The notes below the pieces were generated by a model, which had not been told where the DNA came from, did no database searches, and saw nothing but the letters and a program-made list of their open reading frames with translations. Below, piece by piece: positions 53,052-63,048 of a DNA stretch of 64,000 bases (the stretch's first letter is position 1; every line of letters begins with the position of its first letter). The translations under genes were made by a program, and so were the position numbers. The stretch is from Tepidimonas sediminis (GTDB lineage: Bacteria; Pseudomonadota; Gammaproteobacteria; Burkholderiales; Burkholderiaceae_C): the NCBI RefSeq assembly GCF_007556605.1, contig NZ_VJND01000001.1, positions 310,001 to 374,000 on the forward strand. Reading direction: 5' to 3'.

Positions 53052-55934
53052 TCACTTGGTGAGGATGAAGCCCTTCAGGCGGCCGAAGGCAGCCTCCACG
53101 AGCGTCTTCTGCTGCTCCTGGTGCAGGTGGGCGTAGCCCACCGCCGGCGAGGCCGACGCCGCACGCCCGGCGTAGCCCAGGCGCTGGCCGTCCAGCATGT
53201 TCTCGTGGATGTTGTGCTGCACGAAGAACCAGGGCCCCTGGTTCTGCGGCTCGTCCTGGCACCACACGACGTCGGTGGCGTTGGGGTAGCGCTTCATCTC
53301 CGCCGCGAACGCCTTGTGCGGGAACGGATAGAGCTGCTCGATGCGCACGATGGCCACGTCGTCGGCGCCCTTGTCCTCGCGCTTGCGCACCAGGTCGTAG
53401 TAGACCTTGCCCGAGCAGACGATGACGCGCTTGACGCGCTGGGCGTTCTTGACGATGTCGGCGTTCTGCTCCGGAATGACGGTCTGGAAGCCGCCGCGCG
53501 TGAATTCCGACAGCGGCGAAGTCGCGTCCTTGGCGCGCAGCAGCGACTTCGGCGTGAAGACGATCAACGGCTTGCGCAGCGGCCGGATCATCTGCCGGCG
53601 CAGCACGTGGAAGATCTGCGCCGCGGTGGTCGGCTGCACGATCTGCATGTTGGTGTCGGCCGCCAGCTGCATGAAGCGCTCGATGCGCGCCGAGCTGTGC
53701 TCCGGCCCCTGGCCCTCGTAGCCGTGCGGCAGGAACAGCGTGATGCCGTTGACGCGGCCCCACTTGACCTCGCCGGAGGCGATGAACTGGTCGATGACCA
53801 CCTGCGCCCCGTTGGCGAAGTCGCCGAACTGCGCCTCCCAGATCACCAGCGTGTTGGGGTCGTTGGAGGCGTAGCCGTACTCGAAGCCCAGCACCGCCTC
53901 TTCCGACAGGATGGAGTCGATGACGGTGAACGGGGCCTGGTTTTCCGCGACGTTCTGCAGCGGGATGTAGGTGCCCTCGTCCCACTTCTCGCGGTTCTGG
54001 TCGTGGATGACGGCGTGGCGGTGCGTGAAGGTACCGCGGCCGCAGTCCTCACCCGACAGGCGCACGCCGTAGCCGCTGGCCACCAGCGAGGCGAACGCCA
54101 TGTGCTCGCCCATGCCCCAGTCGACGTTGATCTCGCCGCGGCCCATGGCGGCGCGGTCGGCCAGCACCTTCTTGACCAGCTGGTGCGGCGTGATGTTGTC
54201 CGGCACGGTGGTGATGCGCTCGGCCAGCCGCTTCCACTCCGACAGCGGGATGGCGGTATCGGCCACGTCGGTCCACTTCTTGCCGAGGAACGGCGCCCAG
54301 TCGACCGCGTACTTGCTCTTGAAGTTGGTCAGCACCGGATCGACCGTGCGACGCCCCTCGTCGAGGATGGCGCGGTAGGCCTTGACCATCTCGTCGGGCC
54401 CTTCCGGCGGCAGCACGCCCTGCGTGACCAGCTTGTCGGCGTACAGCTTGCGCGTGCCGGGGTGCTGGGCGATCTTCTTGTACATCAGCGGCTGCGTCAG
54501 GCTGGGCGTGTCCTGCTCGTTGTGGCCCAGCTTGCGGAAGCACACGATGTCGATGACGACGTCCTTCTTGAAGGTCTGCCGGAACTCCACCGCCAGCTGC
54601 GTGGCCAGCACCACCGCCTCGGGGTCGTCGCCGTTGACGTGCAGCACCGGCGCCTCGATCATCTTGACGACGTCGGTGCAGTACAGCGTGGAGCGGCTGT
54701 CGCGCGGGTCGGAGGTGGTGAAGCCGATCTGGTTGTTGATGACGATGTGCACCGTGCCGCCGGTGTAGTAGCCGCGCGTCTGCGCCAGCGCCAGCGTCTC
54801 CATCACCACGCCCTGGCCGGCGAACGCCGCATCGCCATGCACCAGCACCGGCAGCACCTGGTCACCCTTGCGGTCGCCGCGGCGGTCCATGCGCGCGCGC
54901 GCCGAACCCTCCACCACCGGGTTGACGATCTCCAGGTGCGAGGGGTTGAACGCCAGGCTCAGGTGCACCGGCCCGCCGGGGGTGGAGACGTCGGAGCTGA
55001 AGCCCTGGTGGTACTTGACGTCACCGGCCGGCAGATCCTCCGGTGCGGTGTGCTCGAACTCGGCGAACAGGTCCTTGGGCATCTTGCCCAGGACGTTGAC
55101 CAGCACGTTCAGGCGCCCGCGGTGCGCCATGCCGATGACGATCTCCTGCACACCCAGCGCACCGGCGCGCTGGATCAGCTCGTCCATCGAGGCGATGAAA
55201 CTCTCGCCGCCCTCCAGCGAGAAGCGCTTCTGGCCGACGTACTTGGTGTGCAGGTAGCGCTCCAGCCCCTCGGCCTTGGTCAGGTTCTCGAGGATGTGGC
55301 GCTTCTGCTCGGGGCGGAAGGAAGGTTTGCTGCGGATGCTCTCGAGCTTTTCCTGCCACCAGCGCTTCTGCCTCTGGTCGCTGATGTACATGTACTCGGC
55401 GCCGATCGTGCCGCAATACGTCTCGCGCAGCGCGTTGAGCAGCTCGCGCAGCGACATCGTCTCCTTGCCGAAGTAGGTGTTGGAGACGTTGTGGACGGTC
55501 TCCAGGTCGGCGTCGGTGAAACCGTAGAACGAGGGTTCCAGCTCCGGGATATCCGGCCGTTCGGAGCGCTTGAGCGGATCGAGGTTGGCCCAGCGCACGC
55601 CCAGGTTGCGGTAGGCGGCGATCAGCTGCTGGGTGGCCACCCGCTTGCGCGCCACGTCGCTGTCGGCGCCTTGCGCCACCACCACCGGCTGCGGCCCCTG
55701 CTTGGCCAGCTGCGCAAACGCGTTGATCACCGGCATGTGCGGGATGTCCCGCGCGTCGCTGCCGTCCACCGCGGGCACATGCTGCAGCGCATCGAAGTAA
55801 TCGCGCCACGAGTCCGGCACGCTGCTTGGGTCGGTGAGGTATTTCTCGTACAGCTCCTCGACGTAAGGCGCATTGCCACCGAAGAGGTACGAGTTGGCGC
55901 TGAAGGCCTGGTAGACGCTGGTCGTCTCGCTCAT
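53052..55934 (-). CDS. sucA: 2-oxoglutarate dehydrogenase E1 component
   Basis: 960 residues, the usual length. The thiamine-diphosphate region is visible as [21 protein letters not shown]...[12 protein letters not shown], with [17 protein letters not shown] before it and [14 protein letters not shown] later (seen as [15 protein letters not shown]). It decarboxylates 2-oxoglutarate in the TCA cycle. First gene of the operon. A strong GGAGGT ribosome-binding site sits 10 bases before ATG 55934, directly after a small hairpin. Confidence 0.97.
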   Translation of the reverse strand: MSETTSVYQAFSANSYLFGGNAPYVEELYEKYLTDPSSVPDSWRDYFDALQHVPAVDGSDARDIPHMPVINAFAQLAKQGPQPVVVAQGADSDVARKRVATQQLIAAYRNLGVRWANLDPLKRSERPDIPELEPSFYGFTDADLETVHNVSNTYFGKETMSLRELLNALRETYCGTIGAEYMYISDQRQKRWWQEKLESIRSKPSFRPEQKRHILENLTKAEGLERYLHTKYVGQKRFSLEGGESFIASMDELIQRAGALGVQEIVIGMAHRGRLNVLVNVLGKMPKDLFAEFEHTAPEDLPAGDVKYHQGFSSDVSTPGGPVHLSLAFNPSHLEIVNPVVEGSARARMDRRGDRKGDQVLPVLVHGDAAFAGQGVVMETLALAQTRGYYTGGTVHIVINNQIGFTTSDPRDSRSTLYCTDVVKMIEAPVLHVNGDDPEAVVLATQLAVEFRQTFKKDVVIDIVCFRKLGHNEQDTPSLTQPLMYKKIAQHPGTRKLYADKLVTQGVLPPEGPDEMVKAYRAILDEGRRTVDPVLTNFKSKYAVDWAPFLGKKWTDVADTAIPLSEWKRLAERITTVPDNITPHQLVKKVLADRAAMGRGEINVDWGMGEHMAFASLVASGYGVRLSGEDCGRGTFTHRHAVIHDQNREKWDEGTYIPLQNVAENQAPFTVIDSILSEEAVLGFEYGYASNDPNTLVIWEAQFGDFANGAQVVIDQFIASGEVKWGRVNGITLFLPHGYEGQGPEHSSARIERFMQLAADTNMQIVQPTTAAQIFHVLRRQMIRPLRKPLIVFTPKSLLRAKDATSPLSEFTRGGFQTVIPEQNADIVKNAQRVKRVIVCSGKVYYDLVRKREDKGADDVAIVRIEQLYPFPHKAFAAEMKRYPNATDVVWCQDEPQNQGPWFFVQHNIHENMLDGQRLGYAGRAASASPAVGYAHLHQEQQKTLVEAAFGRLKGFILTK

Positions 55935-55950
55935 GGAATCGCTGACCTCC

Positions 55951-55967
55951 GTTTCCCTGCGGGAAAC
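55951..55967 (-). promoter_or_regulatory. Hairpin abutting the sucA ribosome-binding site
   Basis: A perfect inverted repeat GTTTCCC-TGC-GGGAAAC (7-base arms, 3-base loop) lies in the sucA leader. On the mRNA it is followed immediately by GGAGGT and 10 bases later by ATG. It could stabilise the 5' end or modulate ribosome access; no direct evidence. Confidence 0.5.
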
Positions 55968-56141
55968 CTGCTGGTTGGAATCACCTTCCGCGACACGGCT
56001 GAACCGGATGGCGGACGCGACTGTGACACTGGAAGGGCCGGTGCAGGCCGCATTGTGCCACCAACCGACCCCGGATGGACGAGAATGTTGTAACGATTTC
56101 GAAACCGCGCGCCGCCCAGACCCGCGCGCGCCGCCGGCCGC

Positions 56142-56513
56142 TCAGGCCCCGCGGGGGGTGAGGCGCTGGCTCGGCGGCACGCCGCCCGGCTCGTCGAGCT
56201 CGATGGCGATCTGCGTGCAGACCGTGCGGCACAGCGCCACCGCCTGCTCGCTCTGCACGCGGTAGTACACCTGCGTGCCTTCCTTGCGCTTGGCCAGCAC
56301 CCCGGCGCGGTACAGCAGGTTGAGGTGCTGCGACAGGTTGGGCTGCGTGGTGTCGATCTCCGCCAGCAGCTCCGACACCGACTTTTCCTTGTCGCACAGC
56401 GCATTGAGGATGCGCAGCCGCATCGGCGTGGACAGGATGCCGAACAGCTCGGCAGCCAGCTCGAACACCCGGTCCTTGTCGACGATGACGTCGGTATCGG
56501 TCAGTTGTTGCAT
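56142..56513 (-). CDS. ArsR-family transcriptional repressor with SqrR/BigR-like cysteines
   Basis: 123-residue winged-helix protein: ILSTPMRLRILNALCDKEKSVSEL, then recognition helix TTQPNLSQHLNLLYRAGVLA and wing KRKEGTQVYYRV. The metal motif ELCVC of ArsR is absent. Cysteines lie at C40 (start of the second helix-turn region) and C95/C99 in the C-terminal helix; SqrR, BigR and SoxR-type persulfide sensors carry a pair in comparable places. That makes a reactive-sulfur sensor plausible; a metal sensor remains possible. It lies between sucA and prpE with its own promoter. Confidence 0.87.
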   Translation of the reverse strand: MQQLTDTDVIVDKDRVFELAAELFGILSTPMRLRILNALCDKEKSVSELLAEIDTTQPNLSQHLNLLYRAGVLAKRKEGTQVYYRVQSEQAVALCRTVCTQIAIELDEPGGVPPSQRLTPRGA

Positions 56514-56519
56514 ATATCA

Positions 56520-56573
56520 GCATCCAGGAGCCAATGCGGACTGCATGATACCCACAAAGCCCCTGGATGCCAA
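56520..56573 (-). promoter_or_regulatory. arsR-type promoter with flanking inverted repeat
   Basis: On the minus strand TTGGCA (56568-56573), a 17-base spacer and TATCAT (56545-56550) form a near-consensus sigma-70 promoter; the implied start is about 25 bases before the ArsR ATG. A perfect 9-base inverted repeat, GCATCCAGG at 56520-56528 and CCTGGATGC at 56562-56570, brackets the promoter. One arm overlaps the -35 and the other lies in the leader, which suits an autoregulatory operator. Confidence 0.65.
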
Positions 56574-56584
56574 AAGCGCCGGCG

Positions 56585-58486
56585 TCAGCGTGGCGACACC
56601 AGATCGCGGATCTGCTGCAGGGCGGTCGGATCGTCCAGCGTGGTCAGGTCGCCCGGGTCGCGCCCTTCGCACACCGCCTGGATCGCGCGGCGCAGCAGCT
56701 TGCCACTGCGCGTCTTGGGCAGCAGCTGCACGAAGCGCACGCGCGCCGGCCGCGCCACCGCGCCCAGCTGCTCGTCGACGACCTTCATGATCTCGGCCTC
56801 GAGCTGCTGCGCGTCGGCTTCGGTGGCCGCACGCGCCGGATCCTTCAGCACCGCGAACGCCATCGCCACCTGGCCCTTGAGCGCATCGGCCACGCCGACC
56901 ACGGCCACCTCGGCCACGGCCGGATGGCTGGCGATGCTTTCCTCGATCTCGCGCGTGCCGAGCCGGTGGCCCGCCACGTTGATGACGTCGTCGGTGCGGC
57001 CGAGGATGTAGTAGTAGCCGTCGGCGTCGCGCACGCCCCAGTCGAAGGTGCTGTACATCTGGCGGCCGGGGATGCTGGACCAGTAGGTCTTGACGTAGCG
57101 CTCGTCGTCGCCCCAGACGGTCTGCAGGCAGCCCGGCGGCAGCGGATACTGCACGGCGATCACGCCCTTGCGGTCGGGTTCGTGGATCTCCTCGCCCGTG
57201 ACCTCGTCGATCAGGCGCACGTCGTAGCCGTAGACCGCCTTGCCGGGCGAGCCGAACTTGGTCGGCGCCGGCTCGATGCCGTTGCAGATCGCCAGGATCG
57301 GCCAGCCGGTCTCGGTCTGCCAGTAGTTGTCGATGACCGGCTTGCCCAGCGCCTGCGCGATCCAGGTGGCGGTGGGCTCGTCCAGCGGCTCACCGGCCAG
57401 GAACAGCGCGCGCAGGCTACTCAGGTCGTACTTGGTCAGGTAGGCCGGATCCTGTTTCTTGAGCACGCGCGCGGCGGTGGGCGCCGTGAACATGATGCTG
57501 ACGCGGTAGTCCTGCACCAGACGCCACCAGATGCCGGCGTCGGGCCGGATCGGCGTGCCCTCGTACATGATGGTGGCCATGCCGTTGATCAGCGGCCCGT
57601 AGATGATGTAGCTGTGGCCGACCACCCAGCCGATGTCGCTGGTGGAAAAATACGTCTCGCCCGGGTTGGCCATGTAGATGTGGCGCATCGAGGCCGCCAG
57701 CGCCACCGCGTAGCCGCCGGTGTCGCGCTGCACGCCCTTGGGCTTGCCGGTGGTGCCGCTGGTGTAGAGGATGTAGCTGGGGTGGGTGCTGTCCACCCAC
57801 TCGCACGGCACCTGGGCATCCAGATGCCGCTCGCGCAGCGTGGCGTAGTCGACGTCACGCCCCTCCACCGGGTCCAGTGCCGCCAGCCCGCGGTTGACCA
57901 TCAGCACGCGCTCGGGCTTGTGGCCCGAAAGGCGGATCGCCTCGTCCAGCAGGTGCTTGTACGGCACCACCTTGCCGCCGCGCATGCCGGCGTCGGCGCT
58001 GACGATCACCTTCGGCGCGGCGTCGTCGATGCGCGTGGCCAGGCTGTGGCTGGCGAAGCCACCGAACACCACCGAATGGATGGCGCCGATACGCACGCAG
58101 GCCAGCATCGCGAAGGCCGCCTCCGGTATCATCGGCATGTAGATCAGCACGCGGTCGCCCTTGCCGACGCCGAGCGAGCGCAGGATGGCGGCCATGCGTT
58201 GCACTTCGGTGTGCAGCTCGCGGTAGGTGTAGACGCGCTCGGTGTCGGTCTCGGTGGAGACGTAGATCAGGGCGTTCTGGTCGGCACGCGTGGCCAGGTG
58301 GCGGTCCACCGCGTTGTGGCACAGGTTGGTCAGCCCGCCCTCGAACCAACGCACGAACGGCGGCCGGTCGGTGTTGCAGACGCGGTCGAACGGGCGGTGC
58401 CAGTCGATCAGGCGGGCCTGTTCGGCCCAGAAGGCGTCGCGCTCCTCGATCGAGCGGCGGTGGAAGGCGGCGTAGTCAGTGGCCAT
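56585..58486 (-). CDS. prpE: Propionate-CoA ligase (propionyl-CoA synthetase)
   Basis: 633 residues, acyl-adenylate-forming enzyme. The phosphate loop is YTSGTTGKPKGVQRDTGG; the QRDTGGYAVAL continuation is characteristic of PrpE, separating it from acetyl-CoA synthetase Acs. Later motifs are NYWQTETGWPI, the hinge region YYYILGRTDDVINVAGHRLGTREIE and the acylatable Lys in TRSGKLLRR. It activates propionate (and less well acetate). No 2-methylcitrate genes are adjacent. ATG 58486 fits the conserved N-terminus. Confidence 0.93.
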   Translation of the reverse strand: MATDYAAFHRRSIEERDAFWAEQARLIDWHRPFDRVCNTDRPPFVRWFEGGLTNLCHNAVDRHLATRADQNALIYVSTETDTERVYTYRELHTEVQRMAAILRSLGVGKGDRVLIYMPMIPEAAFAMLACVRIGAIHSVVFGGFASHSLATRIDDAAPKVIVSADAGMRGGKVVPYKHLLDEAIRLSGHKPERVLMVNRGLAALDPVEGRDVDYATLRERHLDAQVPCEWVDSTHPSYILYTSGTTGKPKGVQRDTGGYAVALAASMRHIYMANPGETYFSTSDIGWVVGHSYIIYGPLINGMATIMYEGTPIRPDAGIWWRLVQDYRVSIMFTAPTAARVLKKQDPAYLTKYDLSSLRALFLAGEPLDEPTATWIAQALGKPVIDNYWQTETGWPILAICNGIEPAPTKFGSPGKAVYGYDVRLIDEVTGEEIHEPDRKGVIAVQYPLPPGCLQTVWGDDERYVKTYWSSIPGRQMYSTFDWGVRDADGYYYILGRTDDVINVAGHRLGTREIEESIASHPAVAEVAVVGVADALKGQVAMAFAVLKDPARAATEADAQQLEAEIMKVVDEQLGAVARPARVRFVQLLPKTRSGKLLRRAIQAVCEGRDPGDLTTLDDPTALQQIRDLVSPR

Positions 58487-58597
58487 GGCGCTGCGACTCC
58501 TCGGGTTGTCGTCCAACGGGGAAGGAAAACCCGCTGATTATGGAACGTCGCCTTGCGCGACCCTGACGCAGCCCCGCCGCACCCAGCCGGCCATCCC

Positions 58598-58640
58598 AAA
58601 AGAAAGAAACCGCCTGCCAAGGCGTGAGCTTGGCAGGCGG
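58598..58640 (-). terminator. Strong Rho-independent terminator downstream of tRNA-Val
   Basis: An 11-base-pair perfect stem (CCGCCTGCCAA / TTGGCAGGCGG, 58610-58640) with a 9-base loop is followed on the minus strand by TTTCTTTCTTTT (58598-58609). It ends the dnaQ/tRNA-Val transcription unit before prpE. Confidence 0.92.
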
Positions 58641-58650
58641 TGCGTTGATC

Positions 58651-58725
58651 TGGTGGGTGATGCAGGGTTCGAACCTACGACCCCTGCCGTGTGAAGGCAG
58701 TGCTCTACCGCTGAGCTAATCACCC
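58651..58725 (-). tRNA. tRNA-Val(CAC)
   Basis: 75 bases with encoded CCA. The acceptor stem starts GGGTGAT at 58725. The D-arm TTAGCTCAGCGGTAGAGCA, the anticodon stem CTGCC/GGCAG and loop TTCACAC give anticodon CAC, reading GUG. The T-arm GTAGGTTCGAACCCTGC is standard. It lies 16 bases after dnaQ and 10 bases before the terminator. Confidence 0.97.
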
Positions 58726-58741
58726 GGTCGTGACGTCGTCG

Positions 58742-59470
58742 TCAACAGGCGTCAGTATAACCGATTTCCGCCCCCACTCGGCGCCAGACGGTGCGGCCCT
58801 TGCTCTCCTGGTCGAGGGCAGCCAGCAGCGCCTCGTGCGCCGCCAGCTCGTCGGGATCCGGTGCCAGCACCGGCAACCGCAGGTGCGAGAAATCCTGCCG
58901 CGCCACTTCGCCGGCACCCGCTGGGCCGCCGCCCAGGTCGATGACCAGCGACTCCTGCCCGCGCGTCATGTGGATGTAGACGTCGGCCAGCAGCTCGGCG
59001 TCCAGCAGCGCGCCGTGCAGCTGCCGGCCCGAGTTGTCCACGCCGAGCCGGTCGCACAGGGCATCCAGGCCGTTGCGCTTGCCGGGCCACATCTCCTTGG
59101 CCAACACCAGCGTGTCGATGACGCCGGCCACCAGCGCCCGCGTCGGCCCCAGCCCGACGCGGCTGAACTCGGCGTCGAGAAACCCGAGGTCGAACGGCGC
59201 GTTGTGGATGATCAGCTCGGCGCCGGCGAGATAGTCCGCGAGCTCGGCGGCAATGTCGGCGAAGCGCGGCTTGTCGGCGAGGAACTCCAGCGTGATGCCG
59301 TGCACGCGCAGCGCATCCTCGTGGATCTCGCGCTCGGGGTTGAGGTAGTAGTGCCGGTTGTGGCCGGTGAGCTGGCGGTTGACCAGCTCCACGCAGCCGA
59401 TCTCGATGATGCGGTCGCCGTCCTGTGGGGACAGGCCGGTGGTCTCGGTGTCGAGCACGATCTGGCGCAT
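58742..59470 (-). CDS. dnaQ: DNA polymerase III epsilon subunit (proofreading exonuclease)
   Basis: 242 residues. The DEDDh exonuclease residues are visible: LDTETTGL (Asp, Glu), HNAPFDLGFLDAE (Asp) and HGALLDAELLADVY (His, Asp). The C-terminal ~60 residues are the tail that binds the polymerase alpha subunit. It removes misincorporated bases during replication. ATG 59470 opens MRQIVLDTETTG. Separated by 27 bases from fdx, so it may be read through from the isc operon. Confidence 0.96.
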   Translation of the reverse strand: MRQIVLDTETTGLSPQDGDRIIEIGCVELVNRQLTGHNRHYYLNPEREIHEDALRVHGITLEFLADKPRFADIAAELADYLAGAELIIHNAPFDLGFLDAEFSRVGLGPTRALVAGVIDTLVLAKEMWPGKRNGLDALCDRLGVDNSGRQLHGALLDAELLADVYIHMTRGQESLVIDLGGGPAGAGEVARQDFSHLRLPVLAPDPDELAAHEALLAALDQESKGRTVWRRVGAEIGYTDAC

Positions 59471-59497
59471 GCGCCCTGCTCCCCTGCGCGCGGCGCC

Positions 59498-59836
59498 TCA
59501 GTGGCGCTCGCGCGCGTGGTTGATGGTGTAGCGCGGGATCTCGATCGTGACGTCCTGCGTGCCCAGACGCGCCTGACAGCTCAGGCGCGAGGTTGGACTC
59601 AGGCCCCAGGCCTTGTCGAGCAGGTCCTCCTCTTCCTCCGACGGCTCGCCCAGCGACGCGTAGCCCTGCCGCACGATCACATGGCAGGTCGTGCAGGCGC
59701 AGCTCATCTCGCAGGCGTGCTCGATCTCGATGTCGTGGTCGAGCAGCGCCTCGCAGATCGTGGTGCCGGTGGGGGCGTGGATGGTGGCGCCCTGCGGGCA
59801 GATCTCGGGATGGGGCAGGACGGTGATGGCAGGCAT
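59498..59836 (-). CDS. fdx: Isc-type [2Fe-2S] ferredoxin
   Basis: 112 residues. Cysteine ligands follow the adrenodoxin-type pattern: C-x5-C-x2-C in HACEMSCACTTCHV and a last Cys in SRLSCQARLG. It supplies electrons for Fe-S assembly on IscU. Its ATG directly follows the hscA stop. Confidence 0.96.
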   Translation of the reverse strand: MPAITVLPHPEICPQGATIHAPTGTTICEALLDHDIEIEHACEMSCACTTCHVIVRQGYASLGEPSEEEEDLLDKAWGLSPTSRLSCQARLGTQDVTIEIPRYTINHARERH

Positions 59837-61741
59837 TCAGATCGACTCCACGTGACGCCCGGCCAGCGCCTGGGCAATGCTGCGGTTCATGCGGCGGGCG
59901 GCAAACGCCTCGGTGCCCTGCGCCAGGGCCTTGACCGCGGCGTCGATGACGGCAGGGTCTTCGCCCTGCCGCGCAGCCTGCAGCGCCTGCATCAGCGCCT
60001 CGATCGCGGCGCGCTCGGCCTCATCGAGCAGGTCGCCGTCCGTCTGCAGCGCACTGCGCGTGGCCGCCAGCAGCCGCTCGGCCTCCACGCGCGCCTCGGT
60101 GAGCGCGCGTGCGCGCATGTCCGCCTCGGCGGTGGCGAAACTCTCCTGCAGCATGCGCGCGACCTGCTCGTCGCTCAGGCCGTAGGACGGCTTGACCTCG
60201 ACGTGCGCCTCCACGCCGGTGGAGAGTTCGCGCGCGCTCACCGTCAGCAGCCCGTCGGCATCGAGGGTGAACGTGACGCGGATGCGCGCCGCGCCGGCGG
60301 CCATCGGCGGGATGCCGCGCAGCGTGAAGCGCGCCAGACTGCGGCAGTCACGCGCCAGCTCACGCTCGCCCTGCACGACGTGGATCGCCAGCGCCGTCTG
60401 GCCGTCCTGGAAGGTGGTGAAGTCCTGCGCGCGCGCGGTGGGGATCGGCGTGTTGCGCGGCACGATGCGCTCCACCAGCCCGCCCATGGTCTCGATGCCG
60501 AGCGACAGCGGGATCACGTCCAGCAGCAGCAGCTCGCCGTCGGGGTCGTTGCCGGCCAGCTGGTTGGCCTGGATCGCCGCACCGAGCGCCACCACCTCGT
60601 CCGGGTTCAGGTTGGTCAGCGGCTCGCGTCCGAACAGCGCGGCCACTGCCCGGCGCACCAGCGGCATGCGCGTGGATCCCCCCACCATCACCACGCCCTG
60701 GACGTCGTCGGGGCGCACGCGGGCATCGCGCAGCACGCGCCGCACCGCCTCCAACGTGCGCTCGGTCAGGTGCGCGGTGGCCTCGTGCAGATCCTGCAGC
60801 GTCACCGGCAGCACCGAGCGCGCGGCGCCGCCCGCGTCCACCGCCAGCTCCATCGGAACGGCGGTGCCTTCTGCCGCACCGGACAGCGCCTCCTTCACCC
60901 GCCGTGCTTCGGCCAGCATACGCGCGCGCACGCGTGGATCGAGCCGCTCCAGCGGCTCGGTGCGGCCTGCGCGCTGCAGCGCCCACGCGGCCAGTGCGCG
61001 GTCGTAGTCGTCACCGCCGAGCGCCGAGTCGCCCCCGGTGGCCACGACCTCGAACACCCCCTTGGTCAACCGCAGCAGCGACACATCGAAGGTGCCGCCA
61101 CCGAGGTCGTAGACGAGGTAGAGCCCCTCCGAACCGTTGTCCAGCCCGTAGGCGATGGCCGCCGCGGTGGGCTCGTTGAGCAGGCGCAGGACATGGAGAC
61201 CCGCCAGGCGCGCCGCATCCTTGGTGGCCTGGCGCTGCGCGTCATCGAAGTAGGCCGGCACGGTGATGACCGCGCCGTAGAGCTCGGCGCCGAAGGTGGC
61301 CTCGGCACGCTGCCGCAGAGCGGCCAGGATCTCGGCGCTGACCTCCACCGGGGTCTTGTCGCCGGCGACGGTACGCACCGCCACGCCACCCGGCCCTTCG
61401 ACCACGGTGTAGGGCAGCCGGCCGGCGACGCCGTCGCGCTGGATGTCGGCCAGCGCGCGGCCCATCAGGCGCTTGACCGAGCTGATCGTGTTGGCCGGGT
61501 CGTCGACCTGCGCGGCCAGCGCCTCGTGGCCGATCTGACGCGACGGCGAGCCGCCCGGCGGCAGATAGCGCACGACGCTGGGCAGGATCACCCTGCCCTG
61601 TTCGTCCGGCAGGCACTCGGCCACGCCATGGCGCACCGCCGCCACCAGCGAATGGGTGGTGCCGAGGTCGATGCCCACCGCGATGCGCCGCTGGTGCGGG
61701 TCCGGCGCCATGCCGGGTTCGGAAATCTGCAGCAGTGCCAT
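59837..61741 (-). CDS. hscA: Fe-S protein assembly chaperone HscA
   Basis: 634 residues, specialised Hsp70. ATPase motifs [27 protein letters not shown] and [13 protein letters not shown] are intact; the substrate-binding domain begins around [20 protein letters not shown]. It releases clusters from IscU by recognising its LPPVK motif, which is present in this window's IscU. The ATG overlaps the hscB stop by 1 base (TGATG). Confidence 0.96.
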   Translation of the reverse strand: MALLQISEPGMAPDPHQRRIAVGIDLGTTHSLVAAVRHGVAECLPDEQGRVILPSVVRYLPPGGSPSRQIGHEALAAQVDDPANTISSVKRLMGRALADIQRDGVAGRLPYTVVEGPGGVAVRTVAGDKTPVEVSAEILAALRQRAEATFGAELYGAVITVPAYFDDAQRQATKDAARLAGLHVLRLLNEPTAAAIAYGLDNGSEGLYLVYDLGGGTFDVSLLRLTKGVFEVVATGGDSALGGDDYDRALAAWALQRAGRTEPLERLDPRVRARMLAEARRVKEALSGAAEGTAVPMELAVDAGGAARSVLPVTLQDLHEATAHLTERTLEAVRRVLRDARVRPDDVQGVVMVGGSTRMPLVRRAVAALFGREPLTNLNPDEVVALGAAIQANQLAGNDPDGELLLLDVIPLSLGIETMGGLVERIVPRNTPIPTARAQDFTTFQDGQTALAIHVVQGERELARDCRSLARFTLRGIPPMAAGAARIRVTFTLDADGLLTVSARELSTGVEAHVEVKPSYGLSDEQVARMLQESFATAEADMRARALTEARVEAERLLAATRSALQTDGDLLDEAERAAIEALMQALQAARQGEDPAVIDAAVKALAQGTEAFAARRMNRSIAQALAGRHVESI

Positions 61742-62286
61742 CAGGATGCCTTGGAATGGGCGGCCTCGTCGAGCCGCGCGTGCAGGGAGTCCAGCAGGCG
61801 CTGGATGAACATGAGCGCGCGCACCTGGGCAGCGGCGGAGGCGGCGTCGCCCTCGACGTCGATCGCGGCCTGCAGCGCGGCCAGGCGCGCGGCCCGCTCG
61901 TGCTCGATCTCGGCCTGCAGCGCGCGCAGCGCCGTCTCGTCGGCCGCTTCCTCCAGCGCCTCGCGCCACTGCATCTGCTGCAGCAGGAAGTCGGCCGGCA
62001 TCGCGGTGTTGCTGTCGGCCTGCACCGGCACGCCGTGCAGCTCGCACCAGTACGCGGCGCGGCGCAGCGGATCGCGCAGGCGCTGCCAGGCCTCGTTGAT
62101 GCGCACCGACCACTGCATGGCCACGCGCTGCGCGGCCGCGCCCGCGGCGGCGTGCCGGTCGGGATGCGAGAGCCGCTGCAGCGCCTTGCGCCGCTCGTCC
62201 AGCTCGGCCACGTCCAGCGCGAAGCGCCGCGGCAGGCCGAACAGCGTGAAGTCGTCCGCCTGCAGCGCCGCCGTGCCGTCAGACAC
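61741..62286 (-). CDS. hscB: Fe-S protein assembly co-chaperone HscB
   Basis: 181 residues. J-domain protein with the HPD tripeptide in [11 protein letters not shown], then the C-terminal helical domain that binds IscU. It delivers IscU to HscA and stimulates the ATPase. No ATG exists at the start; GTG 62286 was chosen because it gives the short lead before [10 protein letters not shown] seen in homologues, overlapping iscA by 8 bases. GTG 62316 (191 residues) is the alternative. Confidence 0.9.
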   Translation of the reverse strand: MSDGTAALQADDFTLFGLPRRFALDVAELDERRKALQRLSHPDRHAAAGAAAQRVAMQWSVRINEAWQRLRDPLRRAAYWCELHGVPVQADSNTAMPADFLLQQMQWREALEEAADETALRALQAEIEHERAARLAALQAAIDVEGDAASAAAQVRALMFIQRLLDSLHARLDEAAHSKAS

Positions 62287-62602
62287 GGAAGGATTCGCCA
62301 CAGCCACAGCGATCACGCTCGTTGGGGTTGCGGAACTTGAAGCCCTCGTTGAGGCCTTCGCGCACGAAGTCGAGCTCGGTGCCGTCCAAGTACGGCAGGC
62401 TCTTGGGATCGACCAGCACCTTGACGCCGTGCGCCTCGAAGACGATGTCCTCGGGTGCGGCTTCGTCGGCGTACTCGAGCTTGTAAGCCAGGCCCGAGCA
62501 GCCGGTGGTCTTGACGCCCAGCCGCACGCCGATGCCCCGGCCCCGGCGGGCCAGGTATTTCTGCACGTGCCGCGCGGCGGCTTCGGTGAGGGTCACGGCC
62601 AT
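62279..62602 (-). CDS. iscA: Fe-S assembly protein IscA
   Basis: 107 residues, the A-type carrier length. The three conserved cysteines are present: [13 protein letters not shown] and the C-terminal RCGCGESF. It transfers iron or [4Fe-4S] clusters to target proteins. It follows iscU by 11 bases. Confidence 0.96.
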   Translation of the reverse strand: MAVTLTEAAARHVQKYLARRGRGIGVRLGVKTTGCSGLAYKLEYADEAAPEDIVFEAHGVKVLVDPKSLPYLDGTELDFVREGLNEGFKFRNPNERDRCGCGESFRV

Positions 62603-62613
62603 GATGTCCTGCT

Positions 62614-63012
62614 TCACTCCTGCGTGGCCACGGCGTGCTTGCGGCGGTAATCCTCCACCGCCGCCTTGATCGCGTCCTCGGCCAGAATCGAGCAGTGTAT
62701 CTTGACCGGCGGCAGCGCCAGCTCCTCGGCGATCTGGCTGTTCTTGATCTGCACCGCCTCGTCCAGCGTCTTGCCCTTGACCCACTCGGTCACCAGCGAG
62801 CTGGAGGCGATCGCCGAGCCGCAGCCGTAGGTCTTGAAGCGCGCGTCTTCGATGACGCCGGTGGCCGGGTTGACCTTGATCTGCAGCTTCATGACGTCGC
62901 CGCAGGCCGGTGCCCCCACCATGCCGGTGCCGACGTTGTCGTCGTTCTTGTCGAAGCTGCCGACGTTGCGCGGGTTCTCGTAGTGATCGATGACCTTGTC
63001 GCTGTAAGCCAT
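62614..63012 (-). CDS. iscU: Fe-S cluster assembly scaffold IscU
   Basis: 132 residues. Cluster ligands are visible: Cys in [11 protein letters not shown], Cys in [12 protein letters not shown] and Cys in [11 protein letters not shown]; the HscA-recognition motif LPPVK is present. ATG 63012 was chosen because AGGAG lies 7 bases upstream; the ATG at 63018 is only 1 base from AGGAG and unlikely. It lies 36 bases after iscS. Confidence 0.97.
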   Translation of the reverse strand: MAYSDKVIDHYENPRNVGSFDKNDDNVGTGMVGAPACGDVMKLQIKVNPATGVIEDARFKTYGCGSAIASSSLVTEWVKGKTLDEAVQIKNSQIAEELALPPVKIHCSILAEDAIKAAVEDYRRKHAVATQE

Positions 63013-63048
63013 GGTCATGCTCCTTTCGTGTCGTGGCAGGCAGGCGCG

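Noticed and set aside
58730-62650. 1306-codon plus-strand open frame opposite dnaQ and isc genes
   Set aside because: Antisense of conserved dnaQ, fdx, hscA, hscB and iscA; no recognisable domain.
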